From positions 1 through 53,200 of the forward strand of contig DCFW01000014.1 of assembly GCA_002315435.1 (NCBI GenBank): a DNA stretch of 53,200 nt, written 5' to 3'. Position 1 is the first letter of the stretch. The number at the start of each line of letters is the position of its first letter. The DNA is from Bacteroidales bacterium UBA1794 (lineage in GTDB: Bacteria > Bacteroidota > Bacteroidia > Bacteroidales > Bacteroidaceae). Under the pieces are notes generated by a model, which had not been told where the DNA came from, searched no databases, and saw only the letters and a list, made by a program, of their open reading frames with translations. Of this stretch, positions 18,773-26,906 are shown one piece after another. The position numbers and the translations under genes are program-made.

Positions 18773-19783
18773 TTATTTCTTTAAGATCTTTCGGGCAGTT
18801 TCGATAATCGTATCAATGCTTTTTTCATAATCAGATGAGGTAATATTCACTTTTACATCTGGATCAATCCCCCACTCAATATTCTCTTTGTTGACATTGA
18901 GTATCGGACTTGATGAGAATCGAACAGTCCAACCATTAGGTAACTCAGAGTTGAAAGGCAGTCCAGATCCTCCACCGGTCTTATCACCAACAATCGTTAC
19001 ATTATCAAGCAATGACATTGAATTTACAAAATCATTAGTTGCACTGTAACTTCTCCTGTTGGTAAGTACACACACTTTTTTTTGCCATCTTACATTACTT
19101 GACGGATCAAGATAAATAGGATATGGATCAGAAAAATCACTATGTCCCGTACCTGTTTTATGCTGTATATAACCTGTTAATATTTTCGCATTGGTAAAAC
19201 GACAAGCGAGCTTTGTCGCATTAGTCATTGTGCCTCCACCGTTATTACGTACATCTATTATGAGCCCATCACAAACAGCAAGATTACTTAATATTTGATC
19301 AAGGTTCCCTTCACCTACAGCATCCTCAAAACTCGAATAATACACATATCCAATATTGTCGTCCAGAATGCAATATTTAACTCCTCCAGCAATTTTATAG
19401 GTAGTCTTTAAATATTTTCGTTGAATGCTATCATCAAAATTCTCTGGATAATCCTCAAACCATTTCCAATAACGAGCAACATTACTTGCTGAAGAAAGAT
19501 TGACATGCCCATCTTTTAAATTTGCCAACATACCTCCCAACACTTCAAACAGACCATCATTTGTCATGCTTGGTGTAATACTTTTTGCATAGACCGTGTG
19601 GATCGAATCCCAATTGATATGTTTATAATCCAAAAAGCAATACTTCTCATCAATGATCTTCCACAATGCCTCAAAGTTGCCCGAAGGTGAGTTACTAAAC
19701 TCTTCTTCAGTCACACACGAAGTGTTGATAAGAGGCATCATTAACAGAAAAAACAATACAAAATGAAAAGTCACATGCTTCAT
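18773..19783 (-). CDS. S41-family peptidase lipoprotein (tail-specific protease type)
   Basis: A lipoprotein of about 336 residues; starting at ATG 19783 gives a signal ending in NTSC (Cys23). The upstream TTG at 19789 is less likely. The S41 catalytic core is visible: DNIGYVYYSSFED, DGLIIDVRNNGGG, the nucleophile S247 in RRSYSATND, and the general base K268 in VGDKTGGGSGLP. No PDZ domain is obvious, unlike the CtpA-like protease at 26906-28591. S41 proteases cleave C-terminal tails of envelope proteins; several Bacteroides lipoprotein members have unknown substrates. It follows the DUF3316-like gene with a 2-nt gap, so it is in the parC transcript. Confidence 0.87.
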   Translation of the reverse strand: MKHVTFHFVLFFLLMMPLINTSCVTEEEFSNSPSGNFEALWKIIDEKYCFLDYKHINWDSIHTVYAKSITPSMTNDGLFEVLGGMLANLKDGHVNLSSASNVARYWKWFEDYPENFDDSIQRKYLKTTYKIAGGVKYCILDDNIGYVYYSSFEDAVGEGNLDQILSNLAVCDGLIIDVRNNGGGTMTNATKLACRFTNAKILTGYIQHKTGTGHSDFSDPYPIYLDPSSNVRWQKKVCVLTNRRSYSATNDFVNSMSLLDNVTIVGDKTGGGSGLPFNSELPNGWTVRFSSSPILNVNKENIEWGIDPDVKVNITSSDYEKSIDTIIETARKILKK

Positions 19784-19785
19784 CT

Positions 19786-20631
19786 TCAATAAGCTTTTAA
19801 ACGTTCAGATAAACGTTGATGAACACTAGGTTTCAAAACATAAAGGTCTTTTACGAAACCTATCATAAATATATTTGACCACGTATGAGCTTTAATAGAA
19901 TTGATATGAGATTGTTGCATATCAAAGACATACGAAGCTCTAATTTTAATTCTCGAAATTGGGATATCCAAAGAAACCATTTGTCTGAATGAGGGTTGGG
20001 TATAAGGCGTAGTGAAATGAACCAAATGAGAATTATGACCTAAAGTAAAGATCTCGTAATATGATTCACCATAATGAGGAGCAAACATCAAACCCACTAG
20101 TGGTATATTGGCTTGATAACGTGCCGTAAACAAGCGATTCCCTAAATAAAATTTATAAATCGCCATTCCTGATGCTGACAAATTCGCATAGAGTTTGGCT
20201 GATGCAGGATTATTCCCATTATTAAGATTATAGATAAATCCTAAATTCATATCAGCTGCAGGACCTACAAGAAATTTTAAATGATCGTTCACTTTAAATT
20301 GGTAATGAAGAGCGTATGACCAATTGACTAATCCGGAAAATGCACTGTTATCTTCTGTCGGGTTTTTTGAATATGATACATTTGCTTGAAAAATTCTCTG
20401 AGCAGAGACATGACCGGAAAAGAACTTTGTCAGATGCATCTTTTCATTCATAAAACGTACTTCCGTACCCTTATATTCCAATGGAGAAAGATATGTATCC
20501 AGAATATTGACACCTCCCACACCTATACTATTGGCTGTTGTCACCAATCGATTAGCTTCCAGACTGTCAATCTGGGCATAGCCTCTTGAAAAAAAAGCCA
20601 AGAAGCCTAATATAAGTAATACCTTTCTCAT
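19786..20631 (-). CDS. DUF3316-like outer-membrane protein
   Basis: About 281 residues with a signal peptide MRKVLLILGFLAFFSRGYA when started at ATG 20631. A TTG at 20649 would overlap the end of the parC-like gene and add six residues that spoil the signal. The mature part alternates polar and hydrophobic residues, as in a beta-barrel or outer-membrane beta protein (LVNWSYALHYQFKVNDHLKFLVGP, IKIRASYVFDMQQSHINSIKAHTWSNIFMIGFV). The pattern matches my recollection of DUF3316 proteins of Bacteroides, but this is a judgement from sequence character. Function is unknown. It sits 7 nt after the parC-like gene and 2 nt before the S41 peptidase gene, so the three are co-transcribed. Confidence 0.7.
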   Translation of the reverse strand: MRKVLLILGFLAFFSRGYAQIDSLEANRLVTTANSIGVGGVNILDTYLSPLEYKGTEVRFMNEKMHLTKFFSGHVSAQRIFQANVSYSKNPTEDNSAFSGLVNWSYALHYQFKVNDHLKFLVGPAADMNLGFIYNLNNGNNPASAKLYANLSASGMAIYKFYLGNRLFTARYQANIPLVGLMFAPHYGESYYEIFTLGHNSHLVHFTTPYTQPSFRQMVSLDIPISRIKIRASYVFDMQQSHINSIKAHTWSNIFMIGFVKDLYVLKPSVHQRLSERLKAY

Positions 20632-20638
20632 ACATTTT

Positions 20639-23323
20639 TTAGTTGTCAAACAATTTCATTTGACCAGTTATTTCATCTACTATATCATCATCACTTTTGC
20701 CTGCATCCGGATCAAGATTTTCTGATTCATCATCTTCCGATGTATCATTTTCGCTTGTCTCATTTGACTCAAGATATTGTGTAGGTTCGAGTTCGTTGAT
20801 TGTCTCTACTTCCCATGTAGCAATTCGTTTTCCTTTAGCTTTGTAACTTTTCACACCAATAAAATCAACAGCCTGTATATCCAGCGTAGCCCGTGAACTG
20901 TCTTTACCACCAAAGACAATCTCAAGATGCGGGAATGACTCATCGGTCAAAAGCAACAACTTTGTGTCCGAATTCTCTCCCAAATAACTTTGGGGACGGC
21001 TTGTTTCTTCGAACGTAAAACGCTTTAAATAAGGATATCCTTGCTGATCAGCATCAAGAAGTCCTACCGTCCAAACTTTATTGGAATCAAATTTTTCAAG
21101 AATAATTATATTATCTTGGTAATGGTTGCTTAAATCGAAGTTTGTCATATAAAACGTTCCGTCGTTCTGAACAACCAAGATCTTATCATCACTTTGAAAC
21201 TCTCCTAAATATTCTCCACGATTATCATAATTTAATCGTAGGATATCTCTATCAAACCAAACTTTACGACCACCCAATGTTGATCCGCCTTTCTGCTTCA
21301 ATACAACTTTATGTACGGCACATTTAGTCATGATGTTACCGATAGAGTTACGTCCCTTTATGGCCAGTTGACTAAAATCTTCTTCAAAGACAATGCGCCT
21401 TATTCTTGGATTAGGTTTTAATGTCACTTTGATAACTTCAGCCTCACCATTTGAATTAGCACTGAAATACATGACCCGCGAATCTTTGGTACCTTTGGTC
21501 AAATCATATTCACGATCACGAGTTAAACTTGTGACATTGAAACGCTTCATATAGTAAACGCCATTCGATCCATCTCGGTAAACAACATTATAAATTGTAC
21601 GTTTGTCGTTTCGCTTAAAGACGTTCAAATAAATAACATTTTTCCCTACAAATAGCTTATCTTGAACCTTGGTAATCTTATATTTGCCATCGCGATAAAA
21701 CAGAATCACATCATCAATTTCACTACAGTTTGCTACAAACTCATCTTTCTTAAGACTAGTACCAACAAATCCTTCTTCACGATTGACATAAAGTTTTTCA
21801 TTTGCCTCAATTACTTTTGTGGCTTCAATCGTATCAAAACTGCGAATCTCAGTGAGTCTTTGAGAATTCTTACCATACTTCTTTTTCAACATCTCAAACC
21901 ACTCAATCGTATAATCTACAATATGATCAAGATGATCATCTATTATTTCAATTTCTTGCTTGTATTTAGCAATCGACTCATCAGCTTTATCACTATTGAA
22001 TTTAAGAATACGCTCCATCTTGATTTGCATCAATCTGAGAATATCGTCTTTTGTAACTTCACGAATCATCAAAGGATAAAACGGAGTTAATCGATCATCA
22101 ATATGTTCACAAGCTATATCCATTGTGGCTGCTTGCTCAAATTCCTTGTCCTTATAGATTCTCTTTTCGATGAATATCTTTTCTAATGAAGCAAACTGAA
22201 GAGCTTCGTTTAATTCATCTTTTTTTATCTCAAGTTCCCGATAAAGAATATCACGCGTTTTATCTGTTGAATGTTTTAGCACAGTGCTCACATTCAAAAA
22301 GTGAGGTTTCTTATTATCAATTACGCAGCAATTAGGCGAAATGTTCACTTCACAATCAGTAAAAGCATAAAGAGCATCTATCGTCTTATCACTTGATGCT
22401 CCTGGGGCAAGATGTAAAAGAATTTCTACGTGAGCAGCAGTATTATCATCTACCTTACGTACTTTAATTTTCCCCTTTTCAACCGCACGTAAAATTGATT
22501 CAATCACCGTGCCGGTCGTTTTGCCATAAGGAATTTCAGTGATAGCCAAAGTCTTGTTATCAATCTTCGATATCTTTGAACGTACTTTCACCACTCCTCC
22601 ACGCTCACCATCATTATAGCGACTGACATCAATACTGCCACCTGTTTGAAAATCAGGATAAATATGGAATTCTTCTCCTCTTAAATAACAAACAGAAGCA
22701 TCACAAATTTCATTGAAATTATGGGGCAATATTTTTGACGACAATCCTACTGCAATTCCTTCAACTCCTTGAGTTAGAAGTAAAGGAAATTTTACAGGAA
22801 GGGTGACCGGTTCTTTATTTCTACCATCATATGACTGTTGCCATTGAGTAGTTTTAGGGTTAAAAACGACTTCTAATGCAAATTTTGACAGACGCGCTTC
22901 AATGTAACGAGGAGCAGCAGCACTGTCACCCGTTAAGATATTACCCCAGTTACCCTGGCAATCAATCAATAAATCCTTTTGACCCAATTGCACTAGGGCA
23001 TCACCGATTGAAGCATCACCATGAGGGTGATATTGCATCGTATGTCCGACAATATTCGCAACTTTATTATACCTACCATCATCCAACTGCTTCATCGAAT
23101 GTAAAATACGACGTTGAACAGGTTTTAGCCCATCATTAAGATGTGGTACAGCACGTTCCAGAATCACATATGAAGCATAATCCAGAAACCAATTTTGATA
23201 CATTCCGGAAAGCTGATGAGCCACACTTCCGTCAGTTGTTTCTATTGGTTTATAATCAGAATGATCATTTGATTGATCATTCTCTTCCATATCGTTATCT
23301 TTATCTTTTATTTCGTCGCTCAT
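20639..23323 (-). CDS. parC: DNA topoisomerase IV subunit A (ParC-like)
   Basis: An 894-residue type IIA topoisomerase A subunit that cuts and rejoins both DNA strands. The winged-helix/breakage domain has RAVPHLNDGLKPVQRRIL and the catalytic tyrosine Y140 in AAPRYIEARL. The tower and coiled-coil gate follow (about 350-500). The C-terminal beta-pinwheel (about 530-830) is present but has no GyrA box (QRRGGKG), favouring topoisomerase IV over gyrase. An acidic tail of about 50 residues rich in D, E and S ends in GQMKLFDN. It heads a minus-strand transcript with the DUF3316-like protein and the S41 peptidase. Two -7 elements lie just upstream, in a short divergent region shared with glyS. Confidence 0.9.
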   Translation of the reverse strand: MSDEIKDKDNDMEENDQSNDHSDYKPIETTDGSVAHQLSGMYQNWFLDYASYVILERAVPHLNDGLKPVQRRILHSMKQLDDGRYNKVANIVGHTMQYHPHGDASIGDALVQLGQKDLLIDCQGNWGNILTGDSAAAPRYIEARLSKFALEVVFNPKTTQWQQSYDGRNKEPVTLPVKFPLLLTQGVEGIAVGLSSKILPHNFNEICDASVCYLRGEEFHIYPDFQTGGSIDVSRYNDGERGGVVKVRSKISKIDNKTLAITEIPYGKTTGTVIESILRAVEKGKIKVRKVDDNTAAHVEILLHLAPGASSDKTIDALYAFTDCEVNISPNCCVIDNKKPHFLNVSTVLKHSTDKTRDILYRELEIKKDELNEALQFASLEKIFIEKRIYKDKEFEQAATMDIACEHIDDRLTPFYPLMIREVTKDDILRLMQIKMERILKFNSDKADESIAKYKQEIEIIDDHLDHIVDYTIEWFEMLKKKYGKNSQRLTEIRSFDTIEATKVIEANEKLYVNREEGFVGTSLKKDEFVANCSEIDDVILFYRDGKYKITKVQDKLFVGKNVIYLNVFKRNDKRTIYNVVYRDGSNGVYYMKRFNVTSLTRDREYDLTKGTKDSRVMYFSANSNGEAEVIKVTLKPNPRIRRIVFEEDFSQLAIKGRNSIGNIMTKCAVHKVVLKQKGGSTLGGRKVWFDRDILRLNYDNRGEYLGEFQSDDKILVVQNDGTFYMTNFDLSNHYQDNIIILEKFDSNKVWTVGLLDADQQGYPYLKRFTFEETSRPQSYLGENSDTKLLLLTDESFPHLEIVFGGKDSSRATLDIQAVDFIGVKSYKAKGKRIATWEVETINELEPTQYLESNETSENDTSEDDESENLDPDAGKSDDDIVDEITGQMKLFDN

Positions 23324-23343
23324 ATAAATTTTCTAATTAAAGG

Positions 23344-23359
23344 CAAAAATACAAATATA
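23344..23359 (-). promoter_or_regulatory. Two candidate -7 elements for the parC transcript
   Basis: On the minus strand TATATTTG (23359-23352) is followed directly by TATTTTTG (23351-23344); both match TAnnTTTG. They lie 21-36 nt before the parC start codon. Which is used cannot be told. Confidence 0.45.
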
Positions 23360-23374
23360 ATTGAAAAAATCATG

Positions 23375-23382
23375 TAACTTTG
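23375..23382 (+). promoter_or_regulatory. -7 promoter element TAACTTTG before glyS
   Basis: Perfect TAnnTTTG match, 40 nt before the glyS ATG. No TTG is found at the ideal -33 distance. Confidence 0.5.
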
Positions 23383-23422
23383 CGCTTAAATTACTCGTAG
23401 ACAATAAAATAATAAAATAAAT

Positions 23423-24964
23423 ATGGCACAAGAAGACGTTTTTAAAAAGATCGTATCTCACTGCAAAGAGTACGGCTTTGTGTTCCCGTCAAGTGAAATA
23501 TACGACGGTTTAGCAGCTGTATACGATTACGGCCAAATGGGTGTTGAATTGAAAAACAATATAAAAAAATATTGGTGGGATTCGATGGTTCGCTTACATG
23601 AAAATATTGTTGGATTGGACTCATCCATTTTCATGCATCCTACTATTTGGAAAGCCTCAGGCCACGTTGATGCATTTAATGACCCATTAATTGATAACAA
23701 AGACTCAAAAAAACGTTATCGTGCTGATGTTCTGGTTGAAGATCAAATCGCTAAATACGAAGATAAAATTGAAAAAGAGATTGCTAAAGCTGCGAAGAAA
23801 TTCGGTGATACGTTTGACGAAGCAAAATATCGTGAGACCAATCCTCGTGTAATAGAGCATGTAGCCAAGCATGACGCTTTAGTTGAAAGATATAAGAAAG
23901 CAATGAACAGCAATGATCTCAATGAGTTGAGAGAAATCATTGTAGATGAAGAAATCGTATGCCCAATCAGCGGTACACGCAACTGGACAGATGTGCGTCA
24001 ATTCAATTTGATGTTTTCTACAGAAATGGGATCTACAGCTGATGGAGCAATGAAAATATACTTACGCCCTGAAACTGCTCAAGGTATTTTTGTCAATTAC
24101 TTAAATGTACAAAAGACCAGCCGAATGAAGATTCCTTTCGGTATTGCACAAATAGGAAAAGCATTCCGTAATGAGATTGTTGCTCGTCAATTTATTTTCC
24201 GTATGCGTGAATTCGAACAAATGGAAATGCAATTCTTTGTTCGTCCCGGCACAGAAATGGAATGGTTTAAGAAATGGAAAGAAACGCGTATGAAATGGCA
24301 TCAGAACTTGGGATTCGGAGCTGATCACTATCGCTTCCACGATCACGAGAAACTAGCTCATTATGCAAACGCCGCTACTGATATTGAATATAAAATGCCT
24401 TTTGGATTTAAAGAAGTAGAAGGCATCCATTCACGTACCGATTTCGACTTATCTCAACATGAAAAGTTCTCTGGAAAGAGCATCAAATATTTCGATCCCG
24501 AATTGAACGCTAGTTATACTCCCTACGACATTGAAACATCTATTGGAGTTGACCGTATGTTCCTTTCAATTCTTTTTGCTTCCTATAAAGAAGAGACATT
24601 GGAGAATGGTGAAAGTCGTGTTATGCTAAAAATACCGGCAGCATTAGCTCCTGTGAAATTGGCCGTTCTGCCACTGATCAAGAAAGATGGTTTACCTGAA
24701 AAGGCACAAGAGATCATGAACACCATGCGATTCCACTTCAACTGTCAATATGATGAGAAAGATTCTATTGGTAAACGTTATCGTCGTCAAGATGCTATCG
24801 GTACACCATACTGTGTAACTATAGACCATCAGACATTAGAAGACAATGCTGTAACACTGAGAAATCGTGATACAATGGAACAAGAACGCATTAACATTGA
24901 CAATTTGTTGAGTATTATCGAAGACAAAGTCAGTATGACAAGCTTGCTTAAGAATTTAATCTAA
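23423..24964 (+). CDS. glyS: Glycyl-tRNA synthetase, single-chain class II type
   Basis: A 513-residue class II aminoacyl-tRNA synthetase that charges tRNA-Gly. It is the one-chain (alpha2) form, not the alpha2beta2 form of E. coli. Visible landmarks: the N-terminal KRRGFVFP-like start (SHCKEYGFVFPSSEIYDG), the motif 2 region RPETAQGIFVNYLNV and GIAQIGKAFRNEI, FIFRMREFEQMEMQFF, and motif 3 ETSIGVDRMFLSILFASY. The C-terminal anticodon-binding domain starts at about 405 (LAPVKLAVLPLIKKDGLPEKAQ). Full length is normal. It has its own -7 element and a strong terminator. Confidence 0.96.
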   Translation: MAQEDVFKKIVSHCKEYGFVFPSSEIYDGLAAVYDYGQMGVELKNNIKKYWWDSMVRLHENIVGLDSSIFMHPTIWKASGHVDAFNDPLIDNKDSKKRYRADVLVEDQIAKYEDKIEKEIAKAAKKFGDTFDEAKYRETNPRVIEHVAKHDALVERYKKAMNSNDLNELREIIVDEEIVCPISGTRNWTDVRQFNLMFSTEMGSTADGAMKIYLRPETAQGIFVNYLNVQKTSRMKIPFGIAQIGKAFRNEIVARQFIFRMREFEQMEMQFFVRPGTEMEWFKKWKETRMKWHQNLGFGADHYRFHDHEKLAHYANAATDIEYKMPFGFKEVEGIHSRTDFDLSQHEKFSGKSIKYFDPELNASYTPYDIETSIGVDRMFLSILFASYKEETLENGESRVMLKIPAALAPVKLAVLPLIKKDGLPEKAQEIMNTMRFHFNCQYDEKDSIGKRYRRQDAIGTPYCVTIDHQTLEDNAVTLRNRDTMEQERINIDNLLSIIEDKVSMTSLLKNLI

Positions 24965-24983
24965 CAATAAAAAGCTTATATTA

Positions 24984-25024
24984 AATAAAGCGAGGCTATG
25001 ATAAGATAGCCTCGCTTTATTTTT
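24984..25024. terminator. Bidirectional intrinsic terminator between glyS and the Nudix gene
   Basis: A perfect 15-bp stem (AATAAAGCGAGGCTA 24984-24998 with 25007-25021), with a T-run after it on the plus strand and A-rich sequence before it, so it can serve both convergent genes. Confidence 0.9.
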
Positions 25025-25075
25025 ATCCATTTTCTTATTTGATATCTAACTATACACGAAAAGAATGAGTAGATC

Positions 25076-25609
25076 TCAATATCCATTCTTATTTAAAAAC
25101 AACTGCAATCCCTTTTTCACGGAGCTCAAACCAAATTGCTCTACTTTTATTTCTGAAAGAGGAATAAACTGCAATTTTGCGACATCATCATGTGCTTGCG
25201 GAATAATCCAGTTTTGGATCTTACAAAGGAAAAACATGTCAAGTGTTTGCACTTCAAACTCCGAATAAATATATCTATTAGGCAAAGAAAAAAGATAAAT
25301 AGCCTCATCAACGGTTAAATCTGTTTCTTCTTTCACCTCACGTATAATGCCTTCTTCACCTGTTTCATCCATATCTACAAAGCCGCCAGGCAAATCAAAC
25401 GTACCTTTGGCAGGGTTGTTTGCTCTACGGCACACTAATAATTCATTCTTATCATTCAAAATGAAAGCAACTGTAGCAGAACTAGGATTAAAATAATAAG
25501 TAAATCCGCACGCTTCACAATGCTTCGACTTGAAATTGTGAATTACAAAACGGTCTGAACCGCATTTAGGGCAGTAATGAAAAGACTCAAAAGGATGGTT
25601 TTTACACAT
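25076..25609 (-). CDS. Nudix hydrolase with N-terminal zinc ribbon
   Basis: A 177-residue Nudix protein. Residues 13-34 form a zinc ribbon (C13, C16, C31, C34). The Nudix box is intact near residues 75-98: GGFVDMDETGEEGIIREVKEETDL matches GX5EX7REUXEEXGU apart from the last glycine, which is D here. Zinc-ribbon Nudix enzymes include NADH pyrophosphatase NudC, but NudC is longer and has an SQPWPFPxS motif not seen here, so the substrate (a nucleoside diphosphate derivative) is open. The start ATG at 25609 is clear. Downstream of the tRNA genes on the same strand but separated from them by a terminator. Confidence 0.88.
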   Translation of the reverse strand: MCKNHPFESFHYCPKCGSDRFVIHNFKSKHCEACGFTYYFNPSSATVAFILNDKNELLVCRRANNPAKGTFDLPGGFVDMDETGEEGIIREVKEETDLTVDEAIYLFSLPNRYIYSEFEVQTLDMFFLCKIQNWIIPQAHDDVAKLQFIPLSEIKVEQFGLSSVKKGLQLFLNKNGY

Positions 25610-25634
25610 AGCTAGTTTGTATTTGGTTAAATGG

Positions 25635-25670
25635 AAAAAGAGAGTTCACAACAATCATTGTAAACTCTCT
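25635..25670 (-). terminator. Intrinsic terminator of the tRNA-Asn transcript
   Basis: On the minus strand AGAGAGTTTACAA pairs with TTGT(T)GTGAACTCTCT across a 3-nt loop, followed by a T-run. It lies directly after the second tRNA and before the Nudix gene. Confidence 0.75.
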
Positions 25671-25673
25671 CTG

Positions 25674-25747
25674 CTCTTCGAGTAGGACTTGAACCTACGA
25701 CCCTCTGATTAACAGTCAGATGCTCTAACCAACTGAGCTATCGAAGA
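25674..25747 (-). tRNA. tRNA-Asn (anticodon GTT)
   Basis: A 74-nt cloverleaf: acceptor TCTTCGA/TCGAAGA with G discriminator, D arm GCTC/GAGC, anticodon stem TCTGA/TCAGA with loop CTGTTAA (anticodon GTT), T arm GTAGG/CCTAC with TTCAAGT. The 3' CCA is not encoded: the next bases on this strand are CAG. It is identical to the copy 24 nt upstream. Confidence 0.97.
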
Positions 25748-25771
25748 ATATGCATTTTGAGAAATTGATGG

Positions 25772-25845
25772 CTCTTCGAGTAGGACTTGAACCTACGACC
25801 CTCTGATTAACAGTCAGATGCTCTAACCAACTGAGCTATCGAAGA
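25772..25845 (-). tRNA. tRNA-Asn (anticodon GTT), second copy
   Basis: Identical in all 74 positions to the copy at 25674-25747. The three bases after the discriminator (25771-25769 on the minus strand) read CCA, so this copy has an encoded CCA, unlike its neighbour. It is the promoter-proximal copy. Confidence 0.97.
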
Positions 25846-25869
25846 ATGTTATTTTTCCCAAATGCGTTG

Positions 25870-25900
25870 CAAAAGTAATAGGTTTTATTGAAATAAACAA
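25870..25900 (-). promoter_or_regulatory. Promoter of the tRNA-Asn pair
   Basis: On the minus strand TTG (25900-25898), a 20-nt spacer, then TACTTTTG (25877-25870). Start of transcription would fall about 18 nt before the first tRNA. Confidence 0.65.
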
Positions 25901-25908
25901 TATCTTTG
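25901..25908 (+). promoter_or_regulatory. -7 promoter element TATCTTTG before the PfkB kinase gene
   Basis: Perfect TAnnTTTG match 17 nt before the ATG at 25926. It abuts the divergent tRNA promoter. No ideal -33 TTG is seen. Confidence 0.5.
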
Positions 25909-25925
25909 CAGAAAAAAATTCATAA

Positions 25926-26906
25926 ATGGAGAAAATAATTGGAATTGGTAACGCTTTAACCGACATTCTTGCAGTACTAAAAGATGATACGCTACTGGAA
26001 TCAATGGAACTTCCAAAGGGAAGTACACAGTTTATTGAAAAAGAAAAGCTATCTGATATTCATAGTATATTTTCCTCAATGGATACGAAACGTGTACCTG
26101 GAGGATCTGCTGCAAACACGGTTCGTGCATTAGCAAATATGGGGTCTCATACCGGATTTATAGGAAAGGTTGGACATGATGAAACGGGTGATTTCTACCT
26201 AAACAGCTTTCATTCTTTAGGCATCGAAACTCTGTTCAATTATTCCGAACTTCCCTCTGGCATTGCATCCACATTCATTTCTCCTGATGGAGAGCGTACA
26301 TTTATTGATTACCTTGGAGCAGCGTCTACATTAGACTGTAAAGATATTTCTGAAGAAATTTTAAGTGGATATTCTTACATGTACGTCGAAGGGTATCTTG
26401 TTCAAAATCATGAAATGATCACCCATGCCTTACAATTGGCGAAGAAAAATGGATTGACGGTATGTCTTGATTTATCAAGTTACAATATCGTTGCAGCTGA
26501 TCAGGATTTCTTTACTGATCTTATTAAAAATTACGTGGATATTGTCTTTGCAAATGAGGAAGAAGCAAAGGCTTTTACAGATAAAGACGGACGTGAAGCT
26601 CTCGACGATATAGCAAGCAAATGCAGCATTGCAGTTTTGAAAGTCGGCGCCAAAGGATCCTACATCAAAAAAGGTTCGGAAGTAGTATATGTTGAAGCAT
26701 TAGCAAATGTAAAAACAGCAGATACAACGGCTGCAGGCGATTATTATGCAGCCGGATTCTTGTTTGGACTCACTCATGGATATAATCTAGCAAAATGCGG
26801 TGCCATCGGCTCTTTACTTGCGGGCAATGTCATTGAAGTAATCGGCTCAACGCTATCTGATGCAAGATGGGACTCAATAAAAGAGCAAATAAAAGAATTA
26901 TCATAA
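25926..26906 (+). CDS. PfkB-family sugar/nucleoside kinase (adenosine-kinase-like)
   Basis: A 326-residue ribokinase-fold kinase. The first PfkB signature is GGSAANTVRALANMGSHTGFIG (about 59-80). The second is DTTAAGDYYAAGFLFG near 267-282, with catalytic base D272 and the anion-hole AAGD. Bacteroides homologues are usually named adenosine kinase or carbohydrate kinase; the sequence alone does not settle the substrate. Length and both signatures are normal. Its TAA shares a base with the ATG of the next gene (TAATG), showing translational coupling with the CtpA-like protease. Confidence 0.88.
   Translation: MEKIIGIGNALTDILAVLKDDTLLESMELPKGSTQFIEKEKLSDIHSIFSSMDTKRVPGGSAANTVRALANMGSHTGFIGKVGHDETGDFYLNSFHSLGIETLFNYSELPSGIASTFISPDGERTFIDYLGAASTLDCKDISEEILSGYSYMYVEGYLVQNHEMITHALQLAKKNGLTVCLDLSSYNIVAADQDFFTDLIKNYVDIVFANEEEAKAFTDKDGREALDDIASKCSIAVLKVGAKGSYIKKGSEVVYVEALANVKTADTTAAGDYYAAGFLFGLTHGYNLAKCGAIGSLLAGNVIEVIGSTLSDARWDSIKEQIKELS

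Noticed and set aside
25674..25845. Direct repeats suggesting a CRISPR-like array
   Set aside because: The repeat units are complete 74-nt tRNA-Asn genes; there are only two and no cas genes.
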